Part shown: piece after piece, positions 53,845 through 61,830 of the stretch | How the letters are laid out: each line of letters opens with the position of its first letter | How positions within the stretch are numbered: the first letter of the stretch is position 1 | Assembly (NCBI GenBank): GCA_949294195.1 | Contig: CASFGK010000028.1 | Coordinates: 1 to 64,000 of the forward strand | Direction of reading: 5' to 3' | Length of the DNA stretch: 64,000 bases | Source of the DNA: an uncultured Bacteroidales bacterium | GTDB lineage: Bacteria; Bacteroidota; Bacteroidia; Bacteroidales; UBA932 | The notes under the pieces: generated by a model | What the model was told of the DNA's origin: nothing | The model's input: only the letters and a program-made list of their open reading frames with translations | The model's database searches: none | Program-made: the position numbers and the translations under genes

Positions 53845-54438
53845 ATGAACAGTTTCTGGCAGGAAATACACAGGTTTGACCAGCAGGTCACACTTTCGAT
53901 TAACGGATTCCATACAGGATTCTCGGATGAAGTCATGAAAGTCTTCTCCGATGTCCAGATATGGATACCGATGTATGTGATTGTCGTAGGATTCCTTTTC
54001 TGGCGTCTGGGCTGGAAAAAGGCCCTTATTGTCACAGCTTCTGCGGCTCTTGCTTTCGGTATGTGCGACCAGTTCAGCAATCTCATCAAAGATGCGGTCG
54101 GAAGGGTCCGTCCATGCAGCGACGAATTCATGCTTGGCAACGGCATCAGACTTCTTGAGGGCAAAAGCAGCAGTTTCGGTTTTTTTTCCGCCCATGCAGC
54201 CAATTCATTCGGTTTTGCCGTCACGACTTTCTCAGGATTCCGTAATGACAGAAGGCTCAAATACCGCGGTTACGGATGCTGGATATTTTTCTGGGCATTC
54301 ATGGTCAGCGTGAGCCGTGTTTTTGTAGGCAAGCACTATTTAGGTGATGTCCTTGCCGGTATTGCAGTCGGCATTCTGTTCGGACTGTTCACCGCATGGC
54401 TGGCAAAATACCCCATAAAAAGAATTTCCAGCCATTAG
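53845..54438 (+). CDS. PAP2-family membrane phosphatase
   Basis: A 197-residue inner-membrane acid phosphatase with about five helices. The three catalytic motifs are KDAVGRVRP, FSAHAANS (usually PSGH) and SRVFVGKHYLGD. Related proteins recycle undecaprenyl or other lipid pyrophosphates. It starts 6 bp after obg and ends the operon before a strong terminator. Confidence 0.9.
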   Translation: MNSFWQEIHRFDQQVTLSINGFHTGFSDEVMKVFSDVQIWIPMYVIVVGFLFWRLGWKKALIVTASAALAFGMCDQFSNLIKDAVGRVRPCSDEFMLGNGIRLLEGKSSSFGFFSAHAANSFGFAVTTFSGFRNDRRLKYRGYGCWIFFWAFMVSVSRVFVGKHYLGDVLAGIAVGILFGLFTAWLAKYPIKRISSH

Positions 54439-54450
54439 TCGGCTGAATAA

Positions 54451-54486
54451 AAAAGGAGTTGCGGAAATTGCGCAACTCCTTTTTTT
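54451..54486. terminator. Bidirectional terminator between the PAP2 gene and tRNA-Ala
   Basis: GGAGTTGCG (54455-54463) pairs with CGCAACTCC (54471-54479) around a 7-nt loop, with an A-run on the left and a T-run on the right, so it works on both strands. Confidence 0.88.
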
Positions 54487-54493
54487 GCAGTAG

Positions 54494-54567
54494 TGGAGAT
54501 AGTCGGAGTCGAACCGACGACCCTCTGCTTGCAAAGCAGATGCTCTAGCCAACTGAGCTATACCCCC
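54494..54567 (-). tRNA. tRNA-Ala (TGC)
   Basis: A 74-nt cloverleaf: acceptor GGGGGTA/TATCTCC including the G3-U70 pair that identifies tRNA-Ala, D-arm GCTC...GAGC, anticodon loop TTTGCAA giving TGC, T-arm GTCGG TTCGACT CCGAC, discriminator A. CCA is not encoded. It stands alone, not inside an rRNA operon. Confidence 0.96.
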
Positions 54568-54586
54568 GTTTCTTTGAAAGCGAAGA

Positions 54587-54617
54587 CAAAGGTAGGAATT
54601 TTATTTTAATTTGCAAT
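54587..54617 (-). promoter_or_regulatory. tRNA-Ala promoter
   Basis: On the minus strand ATTG (54617-54614), a 19-bp spacer and TACCTTTG (54594-54587). Confidence 0.75.
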
Positions 54618-54690
54618 ATTTTATGAGTATTTTTGTCTGCTTTCTTTTATAACAACACTATTTCCGAATATAATTTGATTGCATAACAGC

Positions 54691-55122
54691 ATGAAAGTCA
54701 AGATTGTCAACAAATCAGCATTTCCTGCTCCGGCTTATGCCACCGAACACTCTGCCGGAATGGATCTCAGGGCGGATATTCAGGAACCGATCACATTGGC
54801 TCCCATGCAGAGAGCTATGGTACCTACAGGACTGTACATTGCACTGCCGGAAGGTACAGAAGCCCAAATCAGGCCAAGAAGCGGTCTGGCTGCGAAACAC
54901 GGAATAACTGTCCTGAATTCCCCTGGAACCATAGATGCGGACTACAGAGGGGAAATAAAAGTAATTCTGGTCAATCTTTCTGATACGCAGTTCATAATCA
55001 ATCCAGGAGAAAGGATCGCCCAGATGATTATCGCCAGATATGAAAAAATCGGCTGGGAAGAAACCTCTTCACTTGAAGAGACAGCAAGAGGGAAAGGGGG
55101 ATTCGGAAGTACGGGGAAATAG
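54691..55122 (+). CDS. dut: dUTP diphosphatase
   Basis: A 143-residue trimeric dUTPase that removes dUTP and supplies dUMP. All five motifs are visible: [37 protein letters not shown] and the C-terminal GKGGFGSTG. The ATG at 54691 gives the normal N-terminus. It is followed 64 bp later by murF. Confidence 0.96.
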   Translation: MKVKIVNKSAFPAPAYATEHSAGMDLRADIQEPITLAPMQRAMVPTGLYIALPEGTEAQIRPRSGLAAKHGITVLNSPGTIDADYRGEIKVILVNLSDTQFIINPGERIAQMIIARYEKIGWEETSSLEETARGKGGFGSTGK

Positions 55123-55186
55123 CATGGATCCAGGCTCCTTCAATGGAAACGACCATGTTCAGTGAAATCCAGACAAACAGAATAAA

Positions 55187-56524
55187 ATGAACGATATCAG
55201 CGAACTTTACAAAATATTCCAGCAAAGTACCGGGGTGAACACCGACACAAGAACGATAAAACAGGGTGAAATGTTTTTTGCGCTCAAAGGCGAGACTTTT
55301 GATGGTAACGACTACGCAGCAAAAGCCCTGGAAGCCGGAGCCTGCTGTGCTGTTGTATCTGCCGGTGCAGGACTGGCGGGAAGAGACCCGCGATTCATCC
55401 CTGCAGACGATACGCTTGCTGCACTGAAAAGTCTTGCACGCATGCACAGATGCTCTGTCAGGACAGACGGGAAAAGGCTGCCGGTAATCGGACTGACCGG
55501 GACCAACGGGAAAACCACCACCAAGGAACTCATCCGTACAGTTCTCGCCACAAAATACAATGTCACCGCCACACAAGGCAACCTCAACAACGAAATCGGA
55601 GTACCGCTGTCTCTCCTTAAAATAACAGGAGATACTCAAATTGCCGTTATAGAAATGGGGGCAAGCCATCCTGGAGACATAAAGAGTCTGGTTTCCGTTG
55701 CCATGCCTGACTACGGACTTATAACCAATGTCGGGAAAGGACATCTTCTGGGATTCGGAAACTATGAAGGGGTAAAGAGGACTAAAGGTGAATTGTACGA
55801 TTATATCCATGAACACGGAGGAAAGATTTTCCTTGATAAAGGACTTCCCTACCTCCATGAAATGGCCGAAAAAAGGCATATTGACGGAATCATACCATAT
55901 GGAGTAGAATATGACGGAGCCAGAATCCTGCCATTGTCAGCAGATAAACCGTTCCTTCGGATGGAAATACCGGTATCATGTTCCGGGACAGTCACTCTGG
56001 AAACCAACCTTGTCGGGAAATACAATGCCGACAACATCATGGCAGCGTTGGCTGTAGGCCGCTATTTCGGGATACCTGAGAATGATGCCATTAATGCTGT
56101 CAGTCACTATACCCCTTCAAACAACCGGTCACAGCTCACACGTACAGGAAAGAACATGCTCATTGTAGATGCATACAATGCCAATCCCGTCAGCATGGAT
56201 GCAGCTCTCTCCAACCTTGAAGCAATCCCGTCTGAAAGAAAGGCTGTCATGCTGGGAGATATGCTTGAACTTGGAGCGGAATCGGAGACCGAGCATACAA
56301 GGATTGCAGAAAGGGTAGCAGGGATGAACCTGGACATGGCATTTTTCGTCGGTGATGAGTTCGGCGCTTCTCTTTCCAGAATCTGTCCTTCCTGCAAGTT
56401 CATGAATTTCCAGAATTCAGACCAGCTTGCGGAGTATCTCGGATCTCACGGAATGTCAGGCTATACCATTCTTATAAAAGGCTCGAGAGGGACCAGAATG
56501 GAGAAAGTCATCCCGGAATTATAG
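55187..56524 (+). CDS. murF: UDP-N-acetylmuramoyl-tripeptide--D-alanyl-D-alanine ligase
   Basis: A 445-residue cytosolic Mur ligase adding D-Ala-D-Ala to the peptidoglycan precursor. The ATP loop is GLTGTNGKTTTKEL, followed by QGNLNNEIGVPLSLL, EMGASHPGDI, the NxxxxHYTPSNNRSQ segment and DAYNANPVSM. It stands apart from a dcw cluster. Its terminator lies within the convergent lipoprotein gene. Confidence 0.96.
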   Translation: MNDISELYKIFQQSTGVNTDTRTIKQGEMFFALKGETFDGNDYAAKALEAGACCAVVSAGAGLAGRDPRFIPADDTLAALKSLARMHRCSVRTDGKRLPVIGLTGTNGKTTTKELIRTVLATKYNVTATQGNLNNEIGVPLSLLKITGDTQIAVIEMGASHPGDIKSLVSVAMPDYGLITNVGKGHLLGFGNYEGVKRTKGELYDYIHEHGGKIFLDKGLPYLHEMAEKRHIDGIIPYGVEYDGARILPLSADKPFLRMEIPVSCSGTVTLETNLVGKYNADNIMAALAVGRYFGIPENDAINAVSHYTPSNNRSQLTRTGKNMLIVDAYNANPVSMDAALSNLEAIPSERKAVMLGDMLELGAESETEHTRIAERVAGMNLDMAFFVGDEFGASLSRICPSCKFMNFQNSDQLAEYLGSHGMSGYTILIKGSRGTRMEKVIPEL

Positions 56525-56533
56525 ACACGTGGT

Positions 56534-58387
56534 TCAATCCATTGAACAGACACAGTACAGGTCAAATTTCTGTCCTGTGTCTATTTTTTCCCATTTTTTC
56601 CCGTCAGAAGAATACATCACCAGCCCGGAATCGCCGACAATAAAAAACGTACCCCTGCTATAATCGACATCGTAAAAGCATGTTTCAGACACATCCGACT
56701 GTTCCCACCCGAGACCGCCGACGGAATATATCACCTTACCGAAAAGTCCGGCTGCCACATAAGTCCCGTTTCCATAAGCCATAGTGTCAAAGAAATGAAA
56801 ACCCGTCTCTTCTGGTTCCGACCATGAAACTCCGTCTTCCGAATATGAGATCTCGCCATTGTCCATAGCAGCATAAATACCATTCCCATAAACTACACTG
56901 GAATAACCGTATGCAGCAGAGACAGGTGTCTTTATCCACCATTCTGCATTGTATGAAATGTAAACATAGCCCCGTACTGAAGAACTTCCCGGACGTTTAT
57001 AGTATCCGCATGCGACAAACTGGCCGTTGCCGTATGTTATATCGCAAAGCGCATAATCATACATGACCGATACTCTCCATTCAATCCCGTTGTCAGAACA
57101 GGCCACATAGCCTTTCATCATCTGAGGATAGGCCCGTCCGTCAAGCCGCTCCTCCTTATACCCTACAACGACATACCTGTTGGCGGCATACTCTATCTGC
57201 TGCCAGTCTACGTCATATCCTGTATCCACAACCCGCCACGAACGGCCGTCTTCGGAATACGCAATCCTGCCTCTTTCTCCGGCCATTACATAGGCGCTGC
57301 CGGAATTTACAATATCTTTCCAGGAAAACCCGCCTACTCTCGCAGTGATAAGCTCTCCATGAGTATCCGTATACAGGACTGCACCCGACTCGCCTGCTGC
57401 GATGAAACGTTTCTGCTGCACTGGAATATCACTGACAATATCCCACGTATAATCAGCCAGAACGAAACCTGTCAGTTTGAACTCCACTCTTGCATATGTA
57501 TTCCTTTCTACATTACAGTCTGAAACAGCATCCTTGCCAAGGCAGAACTTATATGTCTTCTCATAGGTATAATGCTGCCTTCTGTCTATAACCGATATTT
57601 CCACATAAGTGCAGATGACTTCTGCGTCTTCGGCAATGTTATTCGGATGTTTTTCCCATGGATCATCATTGTCAGGAAATAACGAACCACAGCAGTTTTC
57701 CGGGACAGGGACATATATTATTTCTCCGGAATTGAGTTCTTTCACTTCTTCGCCAGAAGCAGTGTAGGTTTCATTCATACTCTGTTCGGCGGCATGCCAT
57801 GACATGAATGGCGTATAATCAGACGCCAGATTAGCGATGCGTACAGACGTTATCTCTGCATCGTACATATAGCCTCTCTCGAATTTGAGTCCTATTCTTG
57901 CCAGAATCCTTTCCATCCTCACTTTAAGCGTACAATATTTCCCGTCAATGACGGTGGGGTTTACGGTTCCCGACATCGGACTTGCAGAGATATCCAGCGC
58001 GCTCAAGCCACCGATACGGCATTTGATAGTCCTCATACCGTATTCGTCCCGAGGAGGCTCTATCAGACCTGAATTCGCCAGTATATAGAAGGTATACTTT
58101 TTCCCGGAGTCAACGTACAGTCCTGCCTTTTCCGGATTTTCGCTGTACACAGAAGCTTCCAGATGCCCGTTTCTGTAAGCACATATATTCAGATTGCTGA
58201 CATGACACGGCTCGTCCACACCGGAAGTCATAGGGAGCACATCCATTGAGAATGTCACATATGTTTTGCCCTGACTGCCGGAAGAATCCGGGACATACTC
58301 TTCATGCATCTTTACGCATCCGTACAAACAAAGAATCGGGAAAGTCAGCAAAAGCAGCCGACAGATAGAAATGTTTTCCATATACAT
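56534..58387 (-). CDS. DUF4906/fimbrillin-type lipoprotein fused to a beta-propeller
   Basis: A 617-residue lipoprotein (lipobox LYGC, Cys24). Residues ~40-320 resemble the Mfa2/FimB and DUF4906 class of fimbrial anchor or adhesin subunits: a strand-rich two-domain fold with IPV- and YVPVPEN-type segments. Residues ~326-617 hold about six repeats of the pattern YGNGxYVAxG followed by xIxYSxDGxxW, as in BNR/YCF48-type propellers. Examples are YGNGQFVACGYY, YGNGIYAAMDN and YGNGTYVAAG. The protein would display a propeller at the cell surface. No other fimbrial genes are beside it. Ligand unknown. A start at 58381 is equally possible. Confidence 0.8.
   Translation of the reverse strand: MYMENISICRLLLLTFPILCLYGCVKMHEEYVPDSSGSQGKTYVTFSMDVLPMTSGVDEPCHVSNLNICAYRNGHLEASVYSENPEKAGLYVDSGKKYTFYILANSGLIEPPRDEYGMRTIKCRIGGLSALDISASPMSGTVNPTVIDGKYCTLKVRMERILARIGLKFERGYMYDAEITSVRIANLASDYTPFMSWHAAEQSMNETYTASGEEVKELNSGEIIYVPVPENCCGSLFPDNDDPWEKHPNNIAEDAEVICTYVEISVIDRRQHYTYEKTYKFCLGKDAVSDCNVERNTYARVEFKLTGFVLADYTWDIVSDIPVQQKRFIAAGESGAVLYTDTHGELITARVGGFSWKDIVNSGSAYVMAGERGRIAYSEDGRSWRVVDTGYDVDWQQIEYAANRYVVVGYKEERLDGRAYPQMMKGYVACSDNGIEWRVSVMYDYALCDITYGNGQFVACGYYKRPGSSSVRGYVYISYNAEWWIKTPVSAAYGYSSVVYGNGIYAAMDNGEISYSEDGVSWSEPEETGFHFFDTMAYGNGTYVAAGLFGKVIYSVGGLGWEQSDVSETCFYDVDYSRGTFFIVGDSGLVMYSSDGKKWEKIDTGQKFDLYCVCSMD
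56548..56589 (+). terminator. murF terminator inside the coding end of the opposing lipoprotein gene
   Basis: AGACACAG (56548-56555) pairs with CTGTGTCT (56575-56582), extended inward by ACAG/CTGT across one mismatch, and followed by A and six T. Confidence 0.75.
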
Positions 58388-58401
58388 TGAATTTTCGGCC
58401 G

Positions 58402-58409
58402 CAAATATA
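58402..58409 (-). promoter_or_regulatory. -7 element upstream of the propeller lipoprotein gene
   Basis: TATATTTG on the minus strand, about 15 bp before the start codon, giving a very short leader. No -33 box is seen. Confidence 0.4.
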
Positions 58410-58504
58410 TCATGTATGCACCCCGGCTCATATAAACCGGAATACAGTTTTTCCCTTTTTTATAATGTTTTTTCTTTTTTTAACGGTTCATTATACATAC
58501 AGAC

Positions 58505-58537
58505 AAAAAAACCTGCCTGGAAAATTCCAGACAGGCC
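58505..58537 (-). terminator. Terminator after the small acidic protein gene
   Basis: On the minus strand CCTGTCTGGAA (58535-58525) pairs with TTCCAGGCAGG (58522-58512) with one mismatch, followed by seven U. Confidence 0.85.
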
Positions 58538-58562
58538 TGTATAAAAATCCCTGCAATAAATC

Positions 58563-58934
58563 TTAGTCAGAATCAGACGGATCGTCATCTCCTGTAGCAT
58601 ACTGGGCTATATTGTCATCAGGAAGATCATCGCCCTCTTCTCCGTCTCCCGCTCCGGCAGTATCGTCATCATCCCCGTCCAGCCATCTCTCTATATCATC
58701 AGCATCGTCCGTCTTCACTTTAATTTTCACCAGATATATAGCATCCGGTATTTCCAATGTCACTGCATAGAAACATGTTCCGTCCGGTTTGTCATACTTC
58801 TGGAGATCTGGAAAATAATCACTGAATCCTTTTGGATATTTCTCGGCAAATGCAGCAGCGAGCTCCTCAGACATGTTCTCAAAGCTTACAACTGCCCTTT
58901 TTTTCTGATTTGTTGACTTATTATCCATGTTCAT
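58563..58934 (-). CDS. Conserved hypothetical protein with acidic tail
   Basis: A 123-residue soluble protein. The N-terminal ~80 residues form a small alpha/beta domain (VVSFENMSEELAAAFAEKYPKG, KPDGTCFYAVTLEIPDAIYLVKIKVK). The C-terminal ~40 residues are almost entirely Asp, Glu and Gly. Similar short proteins are widespread in Bacteroidales and, from memory, are sometimes misannotated as DNA primase. Function unknown. On the minus strand a weak -7 box TATACTTG (58989-58982) and a clear downstream terminator frame it as a single-gene unit. Confidence 0.8.
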   Translation of the reverse strand: MNMDNKSTNQKKRAVVSFENMSEELAAAFAEKYPKGFSDYFPDLQKYDKPDGTCFYAVTLEIPDAIYLVKIKVKTDDADDIERWLDGDDDDTAGAGDGEEGDDLPDDNIAQYATGDDDPSDSD

Positions 58935-59034
58935 GTTCTTATTTCTATGTACCTGAAAACTGTTTTTCTAAAATTCGGGTGCAAGTATAGAACATTTTTC
59001 TGAATAGAGTATACATTTTCATAAAAAAATTCAC

Positions 59035-60831
59035 TTACATCCGTTCAGGCAGTTCTATGCCGAGTATCGACATTGCTTTGACCAGCACCTTAGCCACTTT
59101 ATCTATCAGTGTCAGGCGGTACTTAAGCAATGAGCCGTCTTCCTCTTTCAGAATCGGTGTATCGTGATAATACTGGTTGAATTCTTTTGCGAGGTCATAG
59201 GAATAATTGGCTATGACAGCGGGTGAATAGGCTGCCCCGGCCTCCGATATCCTCTCAGGGAACTGATCCAGCATCTTGATAAGTCGGATCTCTTTAGGTG
59301 AAAGCGCCGCCCCAGCATCAAGACCGTCAGGACCATATGCGACGCCGGCTGCCGACGCTTTTCTGAGAATGGACTTGATCCTGGCATGCGTATACTGAAT
59401 GAAAGGTCCGGTATTTCCATTGAAATCAATGGATTCCTTAGGATCAAACAACATCGTCTTCTTCGGATCCACTTTTATTATGAAATATTTCAGAGCCCCC
59501 AGACCTATCATATGGAACAGGGATTCCTGCTCTTCATGACTCATGTCGCCAAGCTTGCCGAGTTCAAGGGAAGTTTCCTTGGCTGTAGAATACATCTTCT
59601 CGATCAGGTCATCAGCATCCACTACCGTACCTTCCCTTGACTTCATTTTTCCTTCAGGAAGTTCTACCATGCCGTATGACAGATGATATATATTGTCTGC
59701 CCACACAAATCCCAGTTTCTTGAGAATCAGTTTAAGTACCTGAAAATGGTAATTCTGCTCGTTCCCAACGACATATACATGCTCGTCAAGATTGTATTCG
59801 GAAAACCTCTGCTCGGCAGTACCGAGATCCTGAGTCATATATACCGAAGTACCGTCTCCACGGAGCAGGAGCTTGCGGTCAAGACCGTCAGCGGTAAGAT
59901 CGCACCATACTGACCCGTCAGCTTCCTTCTCGAATATTCCCATATCAAGTCCTTTCCGGACAAGCGCCTTGCCGAAGAGATATGTCTGGGACTCATAGTA
60001 CGTCCGGTCAAATGAGATGCCCATATCCCTGTAGGTCTTGTCAAATCCGGCATACACCCAGCTGTTCATCTTCTTCCACAGTTCCACTACTTCACTGTCT
60101 CCATTCTCCCATTTCCTGAGCATGTCCTGAGCCTCCTTGAGTGACGGTGCGTTCTTTTCGGCTTCCTCTTCAGACATGCCTCCGGCAACGAGACTGTTGA
60201 CTTCTTCCTTGTAGATGTTGTTGAATGCCACATAATAGTCGCCTACCAGATGATCTCCTTTCTTTCCTGAAGACTCCGGAGTCTCGCCGTTACCTGTCTT
60301 GAGCCAGGCCAGCATTGACTTGCAGATATGAATACCGCGATCATTCACCAGATTCACTTTCAGAACCTTGTGTCCGTTGGCCTCAAGCAGTCTGGAAACC
60401 GACCATCCCAAAAGATTGTTTCTTATATGTCCCAGATGCAGGGGCTTGTTCGTGTTTGGCGAAGAAAATTCCACCATTACTGTCCTGCCTGTCGGTGCAT
60501 GCTGTCCGAAATCATCCGTTGAGGCTATTTCAGTGAACAGCATGTTCCAGTAGGAAACGGAAAAGGATATGTTGAGAAATCCTTTCACCACATTGTATGC
60601 GGCTATTTCCGTAAAATGTTCCTTAAGATATTCTCCTATTGCGCTTCCGGTAGCTTCAGGACCGGTCTTGGAAATTTTCAGAAGAGGAAAGACTACCAGA
60701 GTGTAGTCCCCTTCAAACTCCTTTCTGGTCACCTGCACCTGAAATGAGGACGGCTCCATTTCCACTCCGTAAAGCGACCTGACCGCTTCCGCAGTCTTCT
60801 CCGATATAAATGTTCCCGGGTTGATATTCAT
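59035..60831 (-). CDS. argS: Arginine-tRNA ligase
   Basis: A 598-residue class I synthetase. The N-terminal tRNA-recognition domain (1-~110) is followed by the HIGH-type motif SPNTNKPLHLGHIRNN. The KMSKS region is replaced by GKMKSREGT, as in many ArgRS, and the C-terminal DALR anticodon domain ends with LGIELPERM. It is preceded by a structured 123-bp intergenic region. Confidence 0.97.
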   Translation of the reverse strand: MNINPGTFISEKTAEAVRSLYGVEMEPSSFQVQVTRKEFEGDYTLVVFPLLKISKTGPEATGSAIGEYLKEHFTEIAAYNVVKGFLNISFSVSYWNMLFTEIASTDDFGQHAPTGRTVMVEFSSPNTNKPLHLGHIRNNLLGWSVSRLLEANGHKVLKVNLVNDRGIHICKSMLAWLKTGNGETPESSGKKGDHLVGDYYVAFNNIYKEEVNSLVAGGMSEEEAEKNAPSLKEAQDMLRKWENGDSEVVELWKKMNSWVYAGFDKTYRDMGISFDRTYYESQTYLFGKALVRKGLDMGIFEKEADGSVWCDLTADGLDRKLLLRGDGTSVYMTQDLGTAEQRFSEYNLDEHVYVVGNEQNYHFQVLKLILKKLGFVWADNIYHLSYGMVELPEGKMKSREGTVVDADDLIEKMYSTAKETSLELGKLGDMSHEEQESLFHMIGLGALKYFIIKVDPKKTMLFDPKESIDFNGNTGPFIQYTHARIKSILRKASAAGVAYGPDGLDAGAALSPKEIRLIKMLDQFPERISEAGAAYSPAVIANYSYDLAKEFNQYYHDTPILKEEDGSLLKYRLTLIDKVAKVLVKAMSILGIELPERM

Positions 60832-60873
60832 ATCCTTATTTCCTAATAATGTACATCATATAAACAATAAAGG

Positions 60874-60945
60874 AAGTGACTCGGAAGCCTGGTCCTGTCT
60901 TGCTTCCGGGCAAAAGCCGGAACGGACTCTGCTTTCAGGTCACTT
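60874..60945 (-). promoter_or_regulatory. Structured region between rpoD and argS with alternative hairpins
   Basis: On the minus strand AAGTGAC (60945-60939) and GTCACTT (60880-60874) can close a large stem. Inside, TTCCGG/CCGGAA (60922-60917 with 60909-60904) and CGGAAGC/GCTTCCG (60908-60902 with 60888-60882) share bases and exclude each other. There is no strong U-run. It could be a leader switch for argS or a structured rpoD 3' end. Confidence 0.45.
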
Positions 60946-60954
60946 TCTTCTTCA

Positions 60955-61815
60955 TTAACCAAGATAACTCTTCAACAGCTTGCTTCTTGAATTGCTTCTG
61001 AGCTTTCTTATAGCTTTTTCCTTGATCTGACGCACCCTCTCTCTGGTCAGGCCGAAACGTTCGCCTATCTCCTCCAAGGTCATTTCCTGACAGCCTATCC
61101 CGAAGAATGACTTGACGATTTCCCTCTCTCTGGTGGCCAGAGTGGAAAGTGCCCGTTCTATCTCCCTGTTCAGCGATTCGTTGACAAGACCCTTGTCGGC
61201 GTTTGGAGAATCGTTGTTGACAAGCACATCAAGAAGGCTGTTGTCTTCTCCCTCCACAAACGGGGCATCGACTGACACGTGCCTTCCGGAGACTCTGAGA
61301 GTGTCGGCAATCTTGTCTTTCGGCACATCGATCATTTCGGAAAGTTCCTCGGTAGAAGGCATCCTTTCATGCTCCTGTTCAAAACGGGTAAGAGCCTTGT
61401 TGATCTTGTTCAGCGAGCCGACCTGATTCAGCGGAAGCCTTACAATCCTCGACTGCTCGGCGAGAGCCTGAAGTATTGACTGGCGGATCCACCATACTGC
61501 GTATGAAATGAACTTGAATCCCCTTGTCTCGTCAAACTTTTCAGCAGCCTTGATCAGTCCGAGATTTCCCTCGTTGATAAGATCCGGCAGGCTGAGACCC
61601 TGATTCTGATACTGTTTCGCGACAGATACCACAAATCTGAGGTTTGCTCTGGTAAGTTTCTCAAGTGCCTTCTGGTCTCCCTTACGGATTCTCTGTGCAA
61701 GCTCCACCTCCTCTTCTACCGTTATCAGTTCTTCTCGTCCGATTTCCTGAAGATACTTGTCCAGTGAAGCACTCTCACGGTTAGTAATCGATTTTGTAAT
61801 CTTAAGCTGTCTCAT
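60955..61815 (-). CDS. rpoD: Primary RNA polymerase sigma factor RpoD/SigA
   Basis: A 286-residue sigma-70 factor without region 1.1, the usual short form of Bacteroidota. Visible are region 1.2 ([15 protein letters not shown]), region 2 ([33 protein letters not shown]... [15 protein letters not shown]), region 3, and region 4 ([23 protein letters not shown]... [15 protein letters not shown] type). It would recognise the TTTG/TAnnTTTG promoters noted here. It lies only 15 bp downstream of the DegP-type protease gene. Confidence 0.97.
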   Translation of the reverse strand: MRQLKITKSITNRESASLDKYLQEIGREELITVEEEVELAQRIRKGDQKALEKLTRANLRFVVSVAKQYQNQGLSLPDLINEGNLGLIKAAEKFDETRGFKFISYAVWWIRQSILQALAEQSRIVRLPLNQVGSLNKINKALTRFEQEHERMPSTEELSEMIDVPKDKIADTLRVSGRHVSVDAPFVEGEDNSLLDVLVNNDSPNADKGLVNESLNREIERALSTLATREREIVKSFFGIGCQEMTLEEIGERFGLTRERVRQIKEKAIRKLRSNSRSKLLKSYLG

Positions 61816-61830
61816 ATATCAATTTGTCTC

